From contig NZ_CAMYOM010000008.1 in the NCBI RefSeq assembly GCF_947260015.1, forward strand, positions 1 through 64,000: 64,000 bases of DNA. Reading direction: 5' to 3'. The position numbers and the translations under genes were made by a program. The notes under the pieces were generated by a model. It did not search any database. It saw only the letters and a list, made by a program, of their open reading frames with translations, and had not been told where the DNA came from. Position 1 is the first letter of the stretch; the number at the start of each line of letters is the position of its first letter. The DNA is from an uncultured Eudoraea sp. (lineage in GTDB: Bacteria > Bacteroidota > Bacteroidia > Flavobacteriales > Flavobacteriaceae). Shown piece after piece: positions 20,989-31,043 of this stretch.

Positions 20989-22380
20989 ATGTCAAACACC
21001 GGAGTAAATAAAGAAGTTGATGTCCTAATTGTTGGTGCTGGTATTGCCGGTGCAACTTTGGCTGCCAATTTGGCCAAAACGGGAAAAAACATTGTGGTTG
21101 TTGAAAGAGACTTAAGTGAAAGAGATGTCATCATAGGTGAATTGTTACAACCTGGAGGAGTTCAGAAGCTTGGTGAGATGGGCTTTACTTCTTTTATAGA
21201 CCAGATTGATGCCCAGCCTGTTTATGGTTATGACATTATTTTTGAAGGGCAGGATTATGTTATTCCTTATCCAAATAAAAACGGGGAACCTTCTGGATAT
21301 GGTTTTAGGAATGGGGCGTTTTTACAGAATATACGAAAACATGTATTGGCCCTTGATAATGTCCGGGTCATAGAAGGCGCAGTAACGGATTTAATTGATG
21401 AAAAGGACACAATAGTCGGAGCAAGTTTCAAACGTAAGGATGCCATTGAAGAAGAGCAGGTTTATGCAAAACTTACTGTTCTTACAGATGGACCTTTATC
21501 AACTTTTCGGGAAAAATTATCTAAGCCTGTTAATAAATTGAATGGCTATTTCTTAGGGTTACTTTTAAAAAATTGCGAATTACCCTATGCAAATCATGGG
21601 CATCTTGTTATGGGTGATCACCCCCCAATGGTTATATATCCTGTGACTTCTACATCATGGAGGGTATTAATAGATTTTAAAGGAGAAAAACCTCCGAGGA
21701 TGGGCAGGGATTTTAAGAAATTCCTTTTGGAAGAGTTTGAAAACGCAATACCCCAATCTGCTCGTAAAGCCTTTAAAGCAACGGTAGAAGAGGGTAAGTT
21801 CAAGACTTTTCCTAACCACAGACTTCCGGCTAACCCCATCAAAAAAGAGGGCGCTGTTATTTTAGGTGATGCATTAAATATGAGGCATCCTTTAACAGGC
21901 GGGGGAATGACAGCTGCTTTTAATGATGTACTAAGGTTGAGTAATAATCTTGCAAGTATTACGGATTTTAGTAACAAGAAACAAATAGGTAAAGCCATCC
22001 AAAAGTTCTATGAAACACGGCACTTAGGAACACAGACTACAAATATATTGGCAGACGGCCTTTATGGGGTTGTTTATAATCCAGATTTAAGAAAAGCATT
22101 TTTCGAATACGTTAGCAGGGGGGATAAATATGCTGAAGAAACCTGTTCCATCCTTGCCGGACTTAACAAGGATAAAAAACTGTTACTGAATCATTTTATT
22201 GGAATGGCGCGTTATGGTACACAAATGCGAATAACGAATTCTGAAAAATCAAAGGAAACAGTAACCCAATCTCTTACTATGGTAAAGGATGCTGTAGGTA
22301 TTATAACCCCATTACTTCTTTCAGAAAAACCGGATACCGGAAATAAATTGATGCTGGAAGCCTTAAATCGAATCATATAA
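20989..22380 (+). CDS. sqmo: squalene monooxygenase (squalene epoxidase), FAD-dependent
   Basis: GAGIAGATLAANLAKTG...VVVERD; VIIGELLQPGG; GDALNMRHPLTGGGMTAAFNDV: hallmark SQMO motifs. Confidence 0.93.
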   Translation: MSNTGVNKEVDVLIVGAGIAGATLAANLAKTGKNIVVVERDLSERDVIIGELLQPGGVQKLGEMGFTSFIDQIDAQPVYGYDIIFEGQDYVIPYPNKNGEPSGYGFRNGAFLQNIRKHVLALDNVRVIEGAVTDLIDEKDTIVGASFKRKDAIEEEQVYAKLTVLTDGPLSTFREKLSKPVNKLNGYFLGLLLKNCELPYANHGHLVMGDHPPMVIYPVTSTSWRVLIDFKGEKPPRMGRDFKKFLLEEFENAIPQSARKAFKATVEEGKFKTFPNHRLPANPIKKEGAVILGDALNMRHPLTGGGMTAAFNDVLRLSNNLASITDFSNKKQIGKAIQKFYETRHLGTQTTNILADGLYGVVYNPDLRKAFFEYVSRGDKYAEETCSILAGLNKDKKLLLNHFIGMARYGTQMRITNSEKSKETVTQSLTMVKDAVGIITPLLLSEKPDTGNKLMLEALNRII

Positions 22381-22487
22381 AGGACCAGATTAAACATTTA
22401 TCTCAGTTATCAACTTATTTATTCGCTCTTATAAATTTTATTGTTTACTAGCTGAAGTTTATGACAAATTTATTGTAGCAATATTGC

Positions 22488-23405
22488 GTGAAACTTAGTT
22501 TAAGATTTAAAATGAGTAGAGTATTTAACTTTATAATCATTGTAATTAGAACCTTTGTTAAATGGGGAAAATACGAGCCACTTAGTAAATACCCGTTTGG
22601 ACATTTTTACTCCCCTATTGTATCCGGAGGTGAACTTATTGAACTTGAGGACCAGATATGGGAAGATGTAGCACAAGATTCTATTTTAGGAATAAATTTG
22701 AACCTTGAGAATCAATTTTTATTGCTAAAAGAATTTTCTAAATATTATCCTGAAATGCCTTTTAAGGATGAAAAATCGGATAAACATAGATATTGTTTTA
22801 ACAACGGAGCCTATGCATATACAGATGCAATAGTCCTTTATTCTTTTATCAGACATTTTAAACCTAAAAAAATTATAGAGATTGGATCCGGACATTCTTC
22901 AGCAGTAATGCTGGATACAAGAGAGACTTTCGTAAATGACATAAACCTTACATTTATTGAGCCCTACCCACAAAGGCTTTATCGTCTAATTAAAGATACT
23001 GACAGGGATAATTGTACAGTTTTGGATACAAAAGTTCAAAAGGTTGAATTAGAAAAATTTCGTGATTTAAAAAGTAATGACATTCTTTTTATTGATAGCA
23101 GCCATGTCTCAAAAACGGGAAGCGATGTTAATTATGAGATTTTTAAAATTTTACCCAGTCTAAACCCAGGTGTTATTATTCACTTTCACGATGTATTCTA
23201 TCCTTTTGAATATCCTAAAAGCTGGGTTTCTGAAGGACGCAATTGGAACGAAGACTATTTATTACGGGCCTTTTTAAGTTATAATAATAACTTTGAAATA
23301 TTACTCTTTTCAGATTACATTCATCAACATCATAAGACAGCTTTTAAGGAAATGCCGCTTGCCTATAAGAATACCGGAGGTAATCTTTGGATTAGAAAGA
23401 TGTAA
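22488..23405 (+). CDS. class I SAM-dependent methyltransferase (Methyltransf_24-like)
   Basis: KKIIEIGSGHSSAVMLDTRE, DILFIDSSHVSK, PGVIIHFHDVFYPFEYP. Confidence 0.75.
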   Translation: MKLSLRFKMSRVFNFIIIVIRTFVKWGKYEPLSKYPFGHFYSPIVSGGELIELEDQIWEDVAQDSILGINLNLENQFLLLKEFSKYYPEMPFKDEKSDKHRYCFNNGAYAYTDAIVLYSFIRHFKPKKIIEIGSGHSSAVMLDTRETFVNDINLTFIEPYPQRLYRLIKDTDRDNCTVLDTKVQKVELEKFRDLKSNDILFIDSSHVSKTGSDVNYEIFKILPSLNPGVIIHFHDVFYPFEYPKSWVSEGRNWNEDYLLRAFLSYNNNFEILLFSDYIHQHHKTAFKEMPLAYKNTGGNLWIRKM

Positions 23406-23481
23406 CCTTTACTCCATAAAACCATAGGCCTCACTTATATCATTGTGAAGACCTATCACAAAAATAGTCTGAAGCTAAATA

Positions 23482-24162
23482 TCAGGATTCTTGTTCAGGA
23501 AGATTAACCCCTTTCAATAAAATTGCAATCCCCATCATTGCAAGCCATAAAACTTTCACATGAAAAACGGGTTTGTAGATTTCAAAATTATCAGGAATAC
23601 CCATAATGATAGCCATTGCCGCGAGACCCAATAGTGCGGTAAACCATCCCAACAATGGGTGGACAATTTTCCATTTTACAAATCCGAAACCTAATAATAC
23701 CAGGCCAACTCCGGAAAAGATACGCCCAAATCGTACAAAACAAGTAACATATTGGTTTGTGTAAAGGATATTATCCATGAACTCCTGAATTTCAACCGCT
23801 GATAAGCCCATAGTCTTGCCAACTCCCCAGGCCCCGAAATTGTAATAAAATGCAGACGCAATAGCCAGGGTCATCGTTCCAATCACTACCATTCCAGCAC
23901 CAGGTACCAGAACAACCCTGTAGGGTTTTTTAGCTGTAATTGAGGCAAGAGCAAAAATAGCTATTGCCATGGTAACCCAGCCAAAAATATGAAACCGAAA
24001 CATCCATATCCAATACCACAAATCTTCATTAATAGCAGTAAAGTCTGATGCAACGATATACTCACCTATATGATGTGGTGAAAGTGCCCAACCACCCCAT
24101 AATAAAATGGCCGCAAAAATAAATGCCCAAGCTGTAAATTTAGTTTCAAAATCTTTTTTCAT
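23482..24162 (-). CDS. hypothetical integral membrane protein
   Basis: 226-aa multi-TM ORF. Confidence 0.65.
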   Translation of the reverse strand: MKKDFETKFTAWAFIFAAILLWGGWALSPHHIGEYIVASDFTAINEDLWYWIWMFRFHIFGWVTMAIAIFALASITAKKPYRVVLVPGAGMVVIGTMTLAIASAFYYNFGAWGVGKTMGLSAVEIQEFMDNILYTNQYVTCFVRFGRIFSGVGLVLLGFGFVKWKIVHPLLGWFTALLGLAAMAIIMGIPDNFEIYKPVFHVKVLWLAMMGIAILLKGVNLPEQES

Positions 24163-24353
24163 GGTATAAAAATTTAAAATTTAATTCGCTACTATATAGA
24201 ATTATAAAGTAGCTATGTTTTTGTTTTGGTATTTATCAAATTTCTTATTGCGAACAGGAGTTTAATTTCACAAAAATAAATACCCCCATATTTTACTATA
24301 AAGCGTATATTATTGCTTAAAATGAAATTAAAATACCCTTGCAAATAATGTAC

Positions 24354-25244
24354 CTATGTCATTGCATAGTCTTTAACTTCCGTTAATTTATGTAGGGATA
24401 CTTGCATATCACTATCTATAAATACGGCATGGTTGGTAGGGATCTCTTTCCATAAATTCCTGTCATCTGTCAAAATTTCTGACGAAATTAAAGCGGCACT
24501 TCTTTTAACGATACCTTCTTCTATTTCAAGATCTCCAGTTTCATTATTAAAACTGCAAGCGATCTTTTCTGCAAAATGAAGGGAACGATTGTCCGAAGCG
24601 GCATCAGTGCTATAGCGTGTAGCAATCATACGATGACCGTTTGACAGCACAATATTATAATTGGATGTGCTATTTATTCCCTTGCTTTGTTTTAAATTTT
24701 CTATATCGCTAAAGGTCATGTTGAAGCAGGCAACTAATTCTTCTGGAGTTGCGGGTTTTTCAATACCCATTTTCCTGAAATTCGTCATGAATAAAGCCAA
24801 AATATATTGGGTATCGCTCTGTCCTTGAATCCATAAAAACGCTTCTTCATCTAAAAGAGATACTAAGTCAAGTTTTATTTTCTCAAAATCTTGTATACCC
24901 CCATTGTGCATCATTAAATGTTCGTTGTATTTAAAAGGATGACAATTTTCCTGGGAAACACCACCAGACGTGGCCGCTCTAATATGCGCCAAAAAACAAG
25001 TAGTTTTCATGATGGAGGCATTGTTCAATAAATTTTGATCATTCCACGCTGGTAACACCGATTTATATAATCCAGGTTCTTCCTGAATATCTTTATAATA
25101 CCAACCTAAGCCAAAACCATCTCCATTTACTGTCATAATAGATTCTTCAGCGTCATAACTTTGATGAACCAATGAATTTTCCGGCTTAACTAGTATATCT
25201 TCAACGATTATTGGACTCCCTAAATACGCTACAAATCTGCACAT
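24354..25244 (-). CDS. class II glutamine amidotransferase (EgtC/YafJ-like)
   Basis: N-terminal MCRFVAYLG; NGDGFGLGWY; HIRAATSGGVSQENCHPF. Confidence 0.9.
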   Translation of the reverse strand: MCRFVAYLGSPIIVEDILVKPENSLVHQSYDAEESIMTVNGDGFGLGWYYKDIQEEPGLYKSVLPAWNDQNLLNNASIMKTTCFLAHIRAATSGGVSQENCHPFKYNEHLMMHNGGIQDFEKIKLDLVSLLDEEAFLWIQGQSDTQYILALFMTNFRKMGIEKPATPEELVACFNMTFSDIENLKQSKGINSTSNYNIVLSNGHRMIATRYSTDAASDNRSLHFAEKIACSFNNETGDLEIEEGIVKRSAALISSEILTDDRNLWKEIPTNHAVFIDSDMQVSLHKLTEVKDYAMT

Positions 25245-25561
25245 AATAATTAGGTTTTAAAAGTGCAATAAAGTTACGAAATTTGCAGTATATTTTTGAC
25301 CTTTTCCGCCCTAAAGTTTAAATAGAAAAAGGACTTTTTAGGTCTTTCAATTTTTGGACTAAAGACTTTAAATATTTGCAATTCAGCCACCTTAATCTGA
25401 ATTCTATTCCAATAGGAAAATCACCTATGTAGGTTGATTAAGAAGTAAGTTTTCGCAGCTGGGATAGCAATAGTTTAGAGCCCCGGTGCTCCCAAAAATT
25501 GCCCCTCAAATTATTAGATACAATTTATGTGATTTCCAAAACTCAGGAGGACTGAACCTTT

Positions 25562-26527
25562 CTATAGTGTAAATATATCTTTAAATCTGGCAATATGATA
25601 ACCTTTGGATATCACCAATTTGGATTGCTCACTCTCTGGATTTAGCATTGGATTGGTGTGATTCATATGAATAAACCAAACCTTATTTTTTTCCTGAGTA
25701 GGCAATTTGTCAAAAAGTGCCATACTCTCCAATACCGTTGGGTGTGGAATCTCTGAAATATCCCTATTGTCTATTTCAGTTTCACTAAAAAACCCCGCAT
25801 CAAGAAAAGCATAGTCAACCTGTTTTATCTCATCAACAATATTGGTGTCCCACTTATGCCATTTATCAATATCCGGGATAAAAAGTACCGTTTTATTGGG
25901 ACCTATTATCTTGAATCCGACAGTTTCTGAATATTCATCACGATGGGGCACAAGAAATGGGATTACACTTAGATTTGAAGTAAGTGAAATTACTAGCTTA
26001 TTATTCAAAGTTTGTAGTGAAATATTCTGATTCCCAACAAGCTGACTCCAGGGACCGTTATTCCTTAAATAGGAATCCATTACAGGCATTGCAAACACAT
26101 TAACATTAGAAGCACCCAATGCTTCTGTTCCAAGATACATCAGGCCTGTATAATGACCAATATGAGCATGTGTCAGAAAAATACCATCAACTATCTCGTT
26201 TGTATTTTTTGGGAGGTAATTCTTTAATGTTTTAAGCTGTTCCGTCATATCGGGAGTGGCGTCAAACAGATATTTCCGGTTATTTTCAGGATCAACAATG
26301 CCTAAAGAGACCACTTTTCTGCTCTCATCGGGGTTTTGGAAGAGTACCCGGCAACATTCCTTTTTACAGGCAATATGTGGCGAACCGGCGTCTTGCACAT
26401 TGCCAAGAACTATCAATGAAGTTTGAGTAGTACTAACCTGCTCAGATACCGCCGCTGTTGCTTTTTTATCCGGGGCAAGATTGCAAGAGTAAACACAAAC
26501 CAGTAAAAGGTAAATCAGATTTTTCAT
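25562..26527 (-). CDS. MBL-fold metallo-hydrolase, PqqB-like, lipoprotein
   Basis: THAHIGHYTGL metal motif; CKKECC; FLDAGFF. Confidence 0.75.
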   Translation of the reverse strand: MKNLIYLLLVCVYSCNLAPDKKATAAVSEQVSTTQTSLIVLGNVQDAGSPHIACKKECCRVLFQNPDESRKVVSLGIVDPENNRKYLFDATPDMTEQLKTLKNYLPKNTNEIVDGIFLTHAHIGHYTGLMYLGTEALGASNVNVFAMPVMDSYLRNNGPWSQLVGNQNISLQTLNNKLVISLTSNLSVIPFLVPHRDEYSETVGFKIIGPNKTVLFIPDIDKWHKWDTNIVDEIKQVDYAFLDAGFFSETEIDNRDISEIPHPTVLESMALFDKLPTQEKNKVWFIHMNHTNPMLNPESEQSKLVISKGYHIARFKDIFTL

Positions 26528-27331
26528 TTATTTTTTAATTTGGGCCCATTCTGTCCATGAACCATCATATACAGATTTGTCATTCTCCAATACCAACGCA
26601 CTAGCCATTAGAATAATACAAGCCGTAACTCCTGAACCGCAACTAAAAACCAGGGGTTTTTCATTGATCATCAATTTATTGAATATCTCCGAAAGATCTT
26701 CCCTGGATTTGAATTTTCCATTCTCAAGGACTTCGGTATAGGGTAAATTAATGGAACCTGGGATATGTCCGCTTGGTAATCCTTCTCTTGGTTCAGGAGC
26801 AATTCCCATAAATCTCCCTGCCGAGCGGGCATCAATTAAAACAGACTCTTTTAAGGACACATTGGATGACACAAAATCATAATCCTTAACCATTTCAGAC
26901 TGAAATTTTGCTTCAAAATTTCCCGGGATAATATTATTTTCTTTGCGCTGTACGGTCTCATAGCCCTGACTTATCCAGTCCGGAAGGCCACCATTGAGTA
27001 AGGCAATATTTTGGTGCCCCATTGCTTTAAACATCCACCAGACCCTGGGACTTAAGTAAATCCCAAGATTGTCATATACCACAATTTTACTGGAATTGTT
27101 AATCCCCAGCTTTCTACAACTATTTTCAAACTGCTCAGGACTTGGGAGTGTATTGGGAAGTTCACTGGAGGTATCACTAAACTCATTTTGCAGATCAAAT
27201 TTTCTGGCCCCCTTGATACCGAAGCTTTCATAATCGGCTTTATCCGTTTTTGGGCTGACATCTAAAACTATCAAATCAGGATCTTCCAAATTATTATATA
27301 GCCAAAAAGAAGATAAAATGGGTTCTGTCAT
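26528..27331 (-). CDS. sulfurtransferase (3-mercaptopyruvate/thiosulfate type, two rhodanese domains)
   Basis: VFSCGSGVTACI active-site loop; GINNSSKIVVYDN; GHIPGSINLPY. Confidence 0.9.
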   Translation of the reverse strand: MTEPILSSFWLYNNLEDPDLIVLDVSPKTDKADYESFGIKGARKFDLQNEFSDTSSELPNTLPSPEQFENSCRKLGINNSSKIVVYDNLGIYLSPRVWWMFKAMGHQNIALLNGGLPDWISQGYETVQRKENNIIPGNFEAKFQSEMVKDYDFVSSNVSLKESVLIDARSAGRFMGIAPEPREGLPSGHIPGSINLPYTEVLENGKFKSREDLSEIFNKLMINEKPLVFSCGSGVTACIILMASALVLENDKSVYDGSWTEWAQIKK

Positions 27332-27399
27332 GAATAAAAGCTTCTATTTAACATTATTTTGAGCCCTAATTAATGTTTGTTTTTTTAGCACAATCAGGC

Positions 27400-29184
27400 C
27401 TATTTGTAGGCTGGAATAAACTCTTCTAAAACCGCTTTTTTAATTAACTTGGGAGGAAGTAGTCCCTGCCCTAAAACAAAATCGTGAAAAGCCAGCTGAT
27501 CGAACTTATCTCCCAAAATTAGTTCGGTTTCGGCTCTTAATTCCATCAGTCTTAAATAACCATTAAAATATGAGGTGGCTTGTCCGGGTGCTCTAAACTG
27601 GTACCGTTCTAATTCTGACCGGACCAATGCCTCAGAGAGTACAATCTCGTGACTTAATATATATCTGGCATCCTCTGGTGTAATTGTTCCCAAATTTAAT
27701 CCCGGGTCGAGGAAAGCGCGACCAGAGCGAACCAATCTGCTCCACAGTGTCATAAACTGCCCTTCAACGGGTAAAAAAGGTTGTATAATCTCTTCTGAGT
27801 ACAGGGCCCAACCTTCTATATTTACACTATTTGCAGCAAAAATGACCCGCGCCTGAGACACACCTCTTTCTACCATTGCCGTAAATTGTAACTCATGACC
27901 GGGACGACCTTCATGTGCGGTCAAAGGCCATGAAGCGGCCAAATGAGTAAAATCATCAATTTGAAGGGAAGTCCCATCAGAACCTCCTGTTGCTTTTAAG
28001 GGCAATACAAATTCGCCATATTCACCAGTATTCCCAATAAGACGCGGCGGACTCATAAAGGGGGCAGGAGCTGCAGCACTTTCCGCAGGAGAAGCCAGAC
28101 GAATTACCATTTCCCGATCTGGTAAAGTCAATATTTGTTCGTCTTTTATAATTGCCTCAATCTCTTTGATCTGTTGTCTGTATACGGTTAAAATGTTTGC
28201 ACTATCCAGTTGTTCTTTTTTCATAGCACGAAGAACATCCCTGTAATCATTAGACGGATAGTTATGTTTTTCTGCGATAATTTTCCCCAACACCTGCAAT
28301 TGCGTCTGTAATTCTTTAAAGGCAACCATTGCTCTCCGCTGCAATTCTTCTATGGGCATATCCACCCCATATTCCCTTAAGTTGAAAGAATAGATGGCCA
28401 AAGGAAGTTTAAAGTCTGTTCGTGTTTTTGGTAAAACCTCCTCCCGAATATAAGTATGATAACTTTCTAATTGAGAAACCAACTTTTTATAATCCTTTTC
28501 AAACCCTTTGATCTTGTATTTTTTAAAAAGGTCTTCAATTTCTTTAATGTATTCACCACTTGTTTTCAAGTCGCGTTCAACCTCTTCTTTATAGGGTGGA
28601 ATTCTATCTTTATTTTTATTCCATTCCCTTTCCATTTCTTCGCGAGCCAGGTTTGTTAAGGGCACATAGCCTTTTTCACTACCCACATATTTTTTTAAAC
28701 GTACCAGGGCCGCCTGTCTGCGCTCCGCAGGAATGCGCTCTTCCAATAAACCACGGATTCCGCTATAAATCCTACTTGTAGCATTGTAATAGGGTAGTAA
28801 ATTGGTTTCAGTTAATTGAATTTCTTCAATCTCGTTTTCTGTACTTTCTATTAAGATGAGAAGATCTTGCTTAACGAGTTCATCACTGGTAAGCGGTAGT
28901 TGGGCTTTAAAATATTCCGCAACCATATTTAGGTCCAAAAGAGCCCGTTTATTAAACCCTTCTGAGAGATCAGAAATTTGGTCATCTAATCCATCTATTC
29001 CAAGTCTTGCGGCAGATTCCGGGTTATTCTTTGCAATAACATCAAGAATTCTTTCGGTATAACTATTACTTTTTGCTATCCAATCAGGTGTGTCCTGAGA
29101 AAAAGTGGTTTGAAAACTTATACTACAAAACAGGAAGACCAAGCTAGCTACTTTGTTCCATTGGTCTTTAGTGAAATTAATCAT
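27400..29184 (-). CDS. DUF885 family secreted protein
   Basis: HEGRPGHELQFTAMVERGVSQAR; C-terminal PGQATSYFNGYLRLMELR. Confidence 0.9.
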   Translation of the reverse strand: MINFTKDQWNKVASLVFLFCSISFQTTFSQDTPDWIAKSNSYTERILDVIAKNNPESAARLGIDGLDDQISDLSEGFNKRALLDLNMVAEYFKAQLPLTSDELVKQDLLILIESTENEIEEIQLTETNLLPYYNATSRIYSGIRGLLEERIPAERRQAALVRLKKYVGSEKGYVPLTNLAREEMEREWNKNKDRIPPYKEEVERDLKTSGEYIKEIEDLFKKYKIKGFEKDYKKLVSQLESYHTYIREEVLPKTRTDFKLPLAIYSFNLREYGVDMPIEELQRRAMVAFKELQTQLQVLGKIIAEKHNYPSNDYRDVLRAMKKEQLDSANILTVYRQQIKEIEAIIKDEQILTLPDREMVIRLASPAESAAAPAPFMSPPRLIGNTGEYGEFVLPLKATGGSDGTSLQIDDFTHLAASWPLTAHEGRPGHELQFTAMVERGVSQARVIFAANSVNIEGWALYSEEIIQPFLPVEGQFMTLWSRLVRSGRAFLDPGLNLGTITPEDARYILSHEIVLSEALVRSELERYQFRAPGQATSYFNGYLRLMELRAETELILGDKFDQLAFHDFVLGQGLLPPKLIKKAVLEEFIPAYK

Positions 29185-29208
29185 ATGTATTATGCTTAAA
29201 TTTTATCT

Positions 29209-29604
29209 TTAATTGTTGAGGTTTTCAATCACCTTTATAAGTTTTTCCTGAACTTCCGACGCAAGACTGCCTAAAGCTTCATTTTCAACTGTACTCATGG
29301 ATGCAATTGGATCTACAGCCGAAACTTCAATTTCTCCGTTTTCATGCTCTTCAACAATTACGTTACAAGGAAGGAAAACACCAATTTTATCTTCACTTTG
29401 TAAGGCCTTATGGGCAAAATGAGGATTACAGGCCCCCAAAATCTTGTATTTTTTGAAATCAACGTCAATTTTGTTTTTTAATGTTTCTTTCACATCGATT
29501 TCAGTAAGTACTCCAAAACCTTCTTTTTTAAGTTCCGTCGTAACCAGTTCGATGGCTTCTTCAAAGCTTTTTCCTTTTAAAAGGGTATTAAAATAATAGC
29601 TCAT
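29209..29604 (-). CDS. DUF302 domain-containing protein
   Basis: GFGVLTEIDVKETLKNKIDVDFKKYKILGACNPHFAHKAL; LPCNVIV. Confidence 0.9.
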   Translation of the reverse strand: MSYYFNTLLKGKSFEEAIELVTTELKKEGFGVLTEIDVKETLKNKIDVDFKKYKILGACNPHFAHKALQSEDKIGVFLPCNVIVEEHENGEIEVSAVDPIASMSTVENEALGSLASEVQEKLIKVIENLNN

Positions 29605-29685
29605 AGTTTATTTTTTTAAGTGTTGGATAATTTAGATAATTATGATGGAATTATGGCAGAAAATAATCATGTAAATGAAAATAAA

Positions 29686-29720
29686 TAAAAACGGCATCAA
29701 TTGTTTATAATTGATGCCGA
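29686..29720 (-). terminator. Rho-independent terminator for the minus-strand ADH gene
   Basis: 11-bp perfect stem CGGCATCAATT-loop-AATTGATGCCG followed on the minus strand by TTTTTATTT. Confidence 0.85.
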
Positions 29721-29752
29721 AGCAGTAAAGGTTTTACATGGTTTCTTGATTT

Positions 29753-30763
29753 TTAGGATACTTTCAAAACTATCCGATATCTGGCTTTACCCTGCTCCAA
29801 ATGATCCATCGCTTCATTAACCTCTGACAACGGAAATTCTTCAACCTTTGGATAAATATCATGTCGTACACAGAATTCAAGCATTTTTAGAGTTAATGCC
29901 GGACTTCCCAAAGGGCTTCCAGCAACAGACTTTTCACCCATAATGAGAGAAAAAGCCGGAATAGCTAAGGGTTCCAAAACGGCCCCAACATTGTGAAACC
30001 TACCTTTTGGAGCAAGTGCGGTTAGATAGGAATTCCAATCCAGAGTAACGTTAGTAGTGTTGAGAATAAAATCGAGACTGCCTGCAATAGACTCCAATTC
30101 TTCCGGATCTCTTGAATTAACTATTTTAGTTGCCCCCATGGCCATTATTTGGTCTTTTTTATCAGGGTTAGAGCTAAAAGCCACCACTTCGCACCCCCAT
30201 TTATTTAAAAATTTCAGGGCCATATGCCCTAATCCACCAATGCCAATAACTCCTACACGATCTGTAGCTTTAACGTCTGCCAGCAGTATAGGATTAAATA
30301 CTGTAATTCCGCCACAGAGCAGGGGACCGGCCTTTTTTAAATCTATGCCTTGCGGTAGTGGTATTGCCCAGGACCAATGACTTCGTACAGTATCAGCAAA
30401 TCCACCATGCCTCCCTATTATAGTTCCTTCCACGGTATCACAAAGATGATGACTCCCATCCATACATTGTTTGCAATGCATACAGGAGGCTGAATTCCAA
30501 CCCAGACCTACCAAATTTCCGGGTTCAAGGTTATTTACATTGCTACCTACAGCAATCACCTCACCTACAATTTCATGTCCCGGAACAAATGGGTATTGCG
30601 TCATTCCCCATTCGTTATTGAGCATACTCAAATCTGAATGACAAATTCCGCAATAGTGTACCTTAATATCAACCTGGTCCGTTCCTAATTCAGGTAATTC
30701 ATATTGGAAAGGAATTAATTTACCGCCCACATCATTTGTGGCATATGCATTTACTGTTTTCAT
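29753..30763 (-). CDS. NAD(P)-dependent zinc alcohol dehydrogenase (YahK-like)
   Basis: GICHSDLSMLNNEWG, GHEIVGEVIAVGS; start trimmed to MKTVNAYA (the track ORF begins at 30913 but its first 50 aa look non-homologous). Confidence 0.88.
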   Translation of the reverse strand: MKTVNAYATNDVGGKLIPFQYELPELGTDQVDIKVHYCGICHSDLSMLNNEWGMTQYPFVPGHEIVGEVIAVGSNVNNLEPGNLVGLGWNSASCMHCKQCMDGSHHLCDTVEGTIIGRHGGFADTVRSHWSWAIPLPQGIDLKKAGPLLCGGITVFNPILLADVKATDRVGVIGIGGLGHMALKFLNKWGCEVVAFSSNPDKKDQIMAMGATKIVNSRDPEELESIAGSLDFILNTTNVTLDWNSYLTALAPKGRFHNVGAVLEPLAIPAFSLIMGEKSVAGSPLGSPALTLKMLEFCVRHDIYPKVEEFPLSEVNEAMDHLEQGKARYRIVLKVS

Positions 30764-30992
30764 ACTAATTTTTTTGTGTAACAATTTGTTTTGACTAATA
30801 TTCCCTATGTTCGAGTATACTAAAATAAGGTTTAATAATAGTTCATTAATGATAATGAAGTTAAGTTTTTGTAAATCTTTAAAATAGAAACTCTCAAAAA
30901 TTTTTACATTCAATCAGCATAACCTTATCGCCTTTACGTTAGTCTTAAGTAGGAGACTTTATTTATTACAAAAAGTAACCATTAAGCTAATG

Positions 30993-31023
30993 AAAAAAGG
31001 TGGCCCAAAGAATTGACCACCTT
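30993..31023 (-). terminator. Rho-independent terminator for the gene at 31044..31616
   Basis: minus strand AAGGTGG-13 nt-CCACCTTTTTTC. Confidence 0.7.
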
Positions 31024-31043
31024 AGATTTTAAATCGTAATTGG

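Noticed and set aside
20804-21007. 67-aa plus-strand ORF in the OSC/SQMO intergenic region
   Set aside because: Overlaps the SQMO start in another frame, low-complexity hydrophobic translation; probably chance.
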